NCBI RefSeq assembly: GCF_014692505.1 | Contig: NZ_JACNYK010000003.1 | Location: 1 to 64,000 of the forward strand | Length of the DNA: 64,000 bases | Reading direction: 5' to 3' | Source of the DNA: Sphingobacterium arenae | GTDB taxonomy: Bacteria; Bacteroidota; Bacteroidia; Sphingobacteriales; Sphingobacteriaceae | Part shown: positions 62,827 through 64,000 of the stretch, piece after piece | Numbering within the stretch: position 1 is the stretch's first letter | How the letters are laid out: the number at the start of each line of letters is the position of its first letter | Position numbers and translations under genes: made by a program | The notes under the pieces: model-generated | The model's input: the letters and a program-made list of their open reading frames with translations, nothing else | What the model was told of the DNA's origin: nothing | Database searches by the model: none

Positions 62827-64000
62827 ATGAAGTCTTTTTTTAAATATGTTTTAGCAACGATTACGGGAACGATCATTGTCTTCGTTGTCTTATTTTTAGT
62901 ACTAATTGGATTTATCACAGCGACGGTGAGCAGTATAGGTGCAAAAGAGGAGGTTTATGTTCCGTCGAGTGCCGTACTTTATGTTTCGTTGGATTATAAT
63001 ATTCAAGAGCGTACAACATCAAATCCTTGGGAAAGTATGAATTTGCCAGGTTACGGAGAGATGAAAACGTTGGGATTGAATGATATCCTTTCACGTATTG
63101 CTGCAGCGAAAGATGACGATCGCATTAAAGGTATATATCTCAATCCGACATACGTTAATACTGGTATGGCGAGTTTAAAAGAGATTCGGGATGCATTAGT
63201 TGACTTTAAATCATCCGGTAAGTTTATTATAGCATATAGCGATATCTATACACAAAAAGCTTATTATACAGCGTCGGTAGCCGATGAAATTTATATGAAT
63301 CCTGAGGGTTCTTTGGAGTTTAAAGGACTTTCAGCATCCATCATGTTCATGAAAGAAGCGTTAGACAAATTGGGGATAGAGATGCAGGTTGTCAAAGTCG
63401 GTACTTATAAATCGGCTGTTGAACCTTTTATCTTGAATGAAATGAGCAGTGCTAACAGGGAACAAATGACAGCCTATTTGGAGAGTATGTATAGTGCATT
63501 CTTGGAGAACGTTTCAGAAGGAAGACATATTCCGACCGATACATTGAGAAACATCGCAAATAATTTTTTAATACGGAATGCCGATGATGCCGTTCATCAT
63601 AAATTTATCGACGGAAAATGCTATAAAGATGAAGTATTCTCTAAGTTGAAGAAGCGTCTAGAGGTCGACGAAAAAAAGGACGTTCCGGTAGTTTCTTTAT
63701 TGGATTATAATAAGGAGGTAAAAACAGAAACAAAAGGCGATCGTGTAGCTGTGTTGTATGCGTATGGTGATATTGTTGATGGCGAAGGTATGGAGGGTAA
63801 TATAGGTGGAGATAAACTTTCTCGGGAACTTCGGAAATTACGTCTTGACGATCGGGTGAAAGCAGTGGTATTGCGGGTAAATTCACCAGGTGGTTCTGCG
63901 CTGGCATCTGACATTATTGCCCGTGAGGTAGCGTTAACGAAGAAGGCAAAGCCTATTATCGTATCGATGGGAGACTATGCCGCTTCGGGTGGATATTATA
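62827..64000 (+). CDS. sppA: Signal peptide peptidase SppA, 67K type (partial, 3' end outside window)
   Basis: The open frame runs to the window edge. It has an N-terminal membrane helix (about residues 10-33 of the product). The first protease domain carries GTYKSAVEPF with the catalytic lysine at about 195. The second domain opens with VAVLYAYGDIVDGEG, then VLRVNSPGGSALASD and GDYAASGGYY, where the nucleophilic serine is at about 387. This is the E. coli-type 67-kDa SppA, a membrane serine protease that degrades cleaved signal peptides. The ATG at 62827 has AAAGGA at a good distance; one at 62821 is too close to it. Confidence 0.93.
   Translation, partial: MKSFFKYVLATITGTIIVFVVLFLVLIGFITATVSSIGAKEEVYVPSSAVLYVSLDYNIQERTTSNPWESMNLPGYGEMKTLGLNDILSRIAAAKDDDRIKGIYLNPTYVNTGMASLKEIRDALVDFKSSGKFIIAYSDIYTQKAYYTASVADEIYMNPEGSLEFKGLSASIMFMKEALDKLGIEMQVVKVGTYKSAVEPFILNEMSSANREQMTAYLESMYSAFLENVSEGRHIPTDTLRNIANNFLIRNADDAVHHKFIDGKCYKDEVFSKLKKRLEVDEKKDVPVVSLLDYNKEVKTETKGDRVAVLYAYGDIVDGEGMEGNIGGDKLSRELRKLRLDDRVKAVVLRVNSPGGSALASDIIAREVALTKKAKPIIVSMGDYAASGGYY

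Noticed and set aside
63641-63914. Minus-strand frames at the right edge
   Set aside because: They are antisense to the conserved SppA coding region, which continues past the window.
1-64000. CRISPR arrays, insertion sequences, prophage genes or tRNA genes
   Set aside because: No spaced direct repeats, transposase or integrase motifs, or tRNA-like cloverleafs were seen on either strand.

Overview
The window (about 42% G+C by eye) reads as a chromosomal stretch of a Bacteroidota bacterium, most likely a Sphingobacteriales/Sphingobacteriaceae member. The reasons are two SusC/SusD pairs, a fused CcoNO cbb3 oxidase, DUF5689 and DUF6377-type proteins, many lipoprotein leaders, and repeated use of the Bacteroidota -7 promoter box TAnnTTTG in front of genes on both strands. 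No tRNA, CRISPR array, transposase or phage gene was seen. The only RNA gene is the 3' part of a 5S rRNA at the left edge, so an rRNA operon lies just outside.

Layout. 1-3950: 5S rRNA tail and terminator, a YhcC-type radical SAM protein, a MazG-like pyrophosphohydrolase, an RluB-type pseudouridine synthase with a long charged N-terminal extension, and a lytic transglycosylase. 3950-9870: a cbb3 oxidase operon (ccoNO, ccoQ, ccoP, ccoG, ccoH, TauE/SafE-like) behind an FNR/CRP-like palindrome and a -7 box. 9889-15751: a three-gene RND efflux operon on the minus strand. 16143-20419: cardiolipin synthase and a large MG2/plug-like surface protein. 20465-35603: a DeoR-type regulator divergent from a tightly packed operon of polyol-permease-family MFS, 2-hydroxyacid dehydrogenase, two FGGY kinases, histidine phosphatase, glycerophosphodiester phosphodiesterase, a Big2 plus TagC/helveticin-like beta-propeller lipoprotein, SusC, SusD and a DUF5689 lipoprotein. 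35698-38417: YihY-family membrane protein and long-chain acyl-CoA ligase. 38591-39130: a small outer-membrane protein. 39184-51322: a membrane-anchored DUF6377-type regulator divergent from an alpha-1,6-mannan utilisation locus (GH125, SusC, SusD, SusE, GH76, GH76). 51386-64000: housekeeping genes (M61 peptidase, two GlcNAc-kinase-like paralogues, glutathione peroxidase, thymidine kinase, YbaB, UPF0173 hydrolase, Rho, PssA, Hpt, FolK, and the start of SppA).

How the genes work together. The cbb3 cluster supplies a high-affinity terminal oxidase with assembly factors, probably induced at low oxygen. The GH125/GH76 locus should bind, import and trim alpha-1,6-mannan backbones, for example from fungal walls. 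The most interesting block is 20465-35603: it joins glycan-type outer-membrane import (SusCD) to a phosphodiesterase, a propeller domain resembling teichoic-acid-associated proteins, a polyol permease and sugar/polyol kinases. The working hypothesis is a locus for scavenging a polyol-phosphate polymer or a glycerophospho-polyol, such as teichoic acid or its fragments. Each family call comes from visible motifs; the combined substrate is inference.
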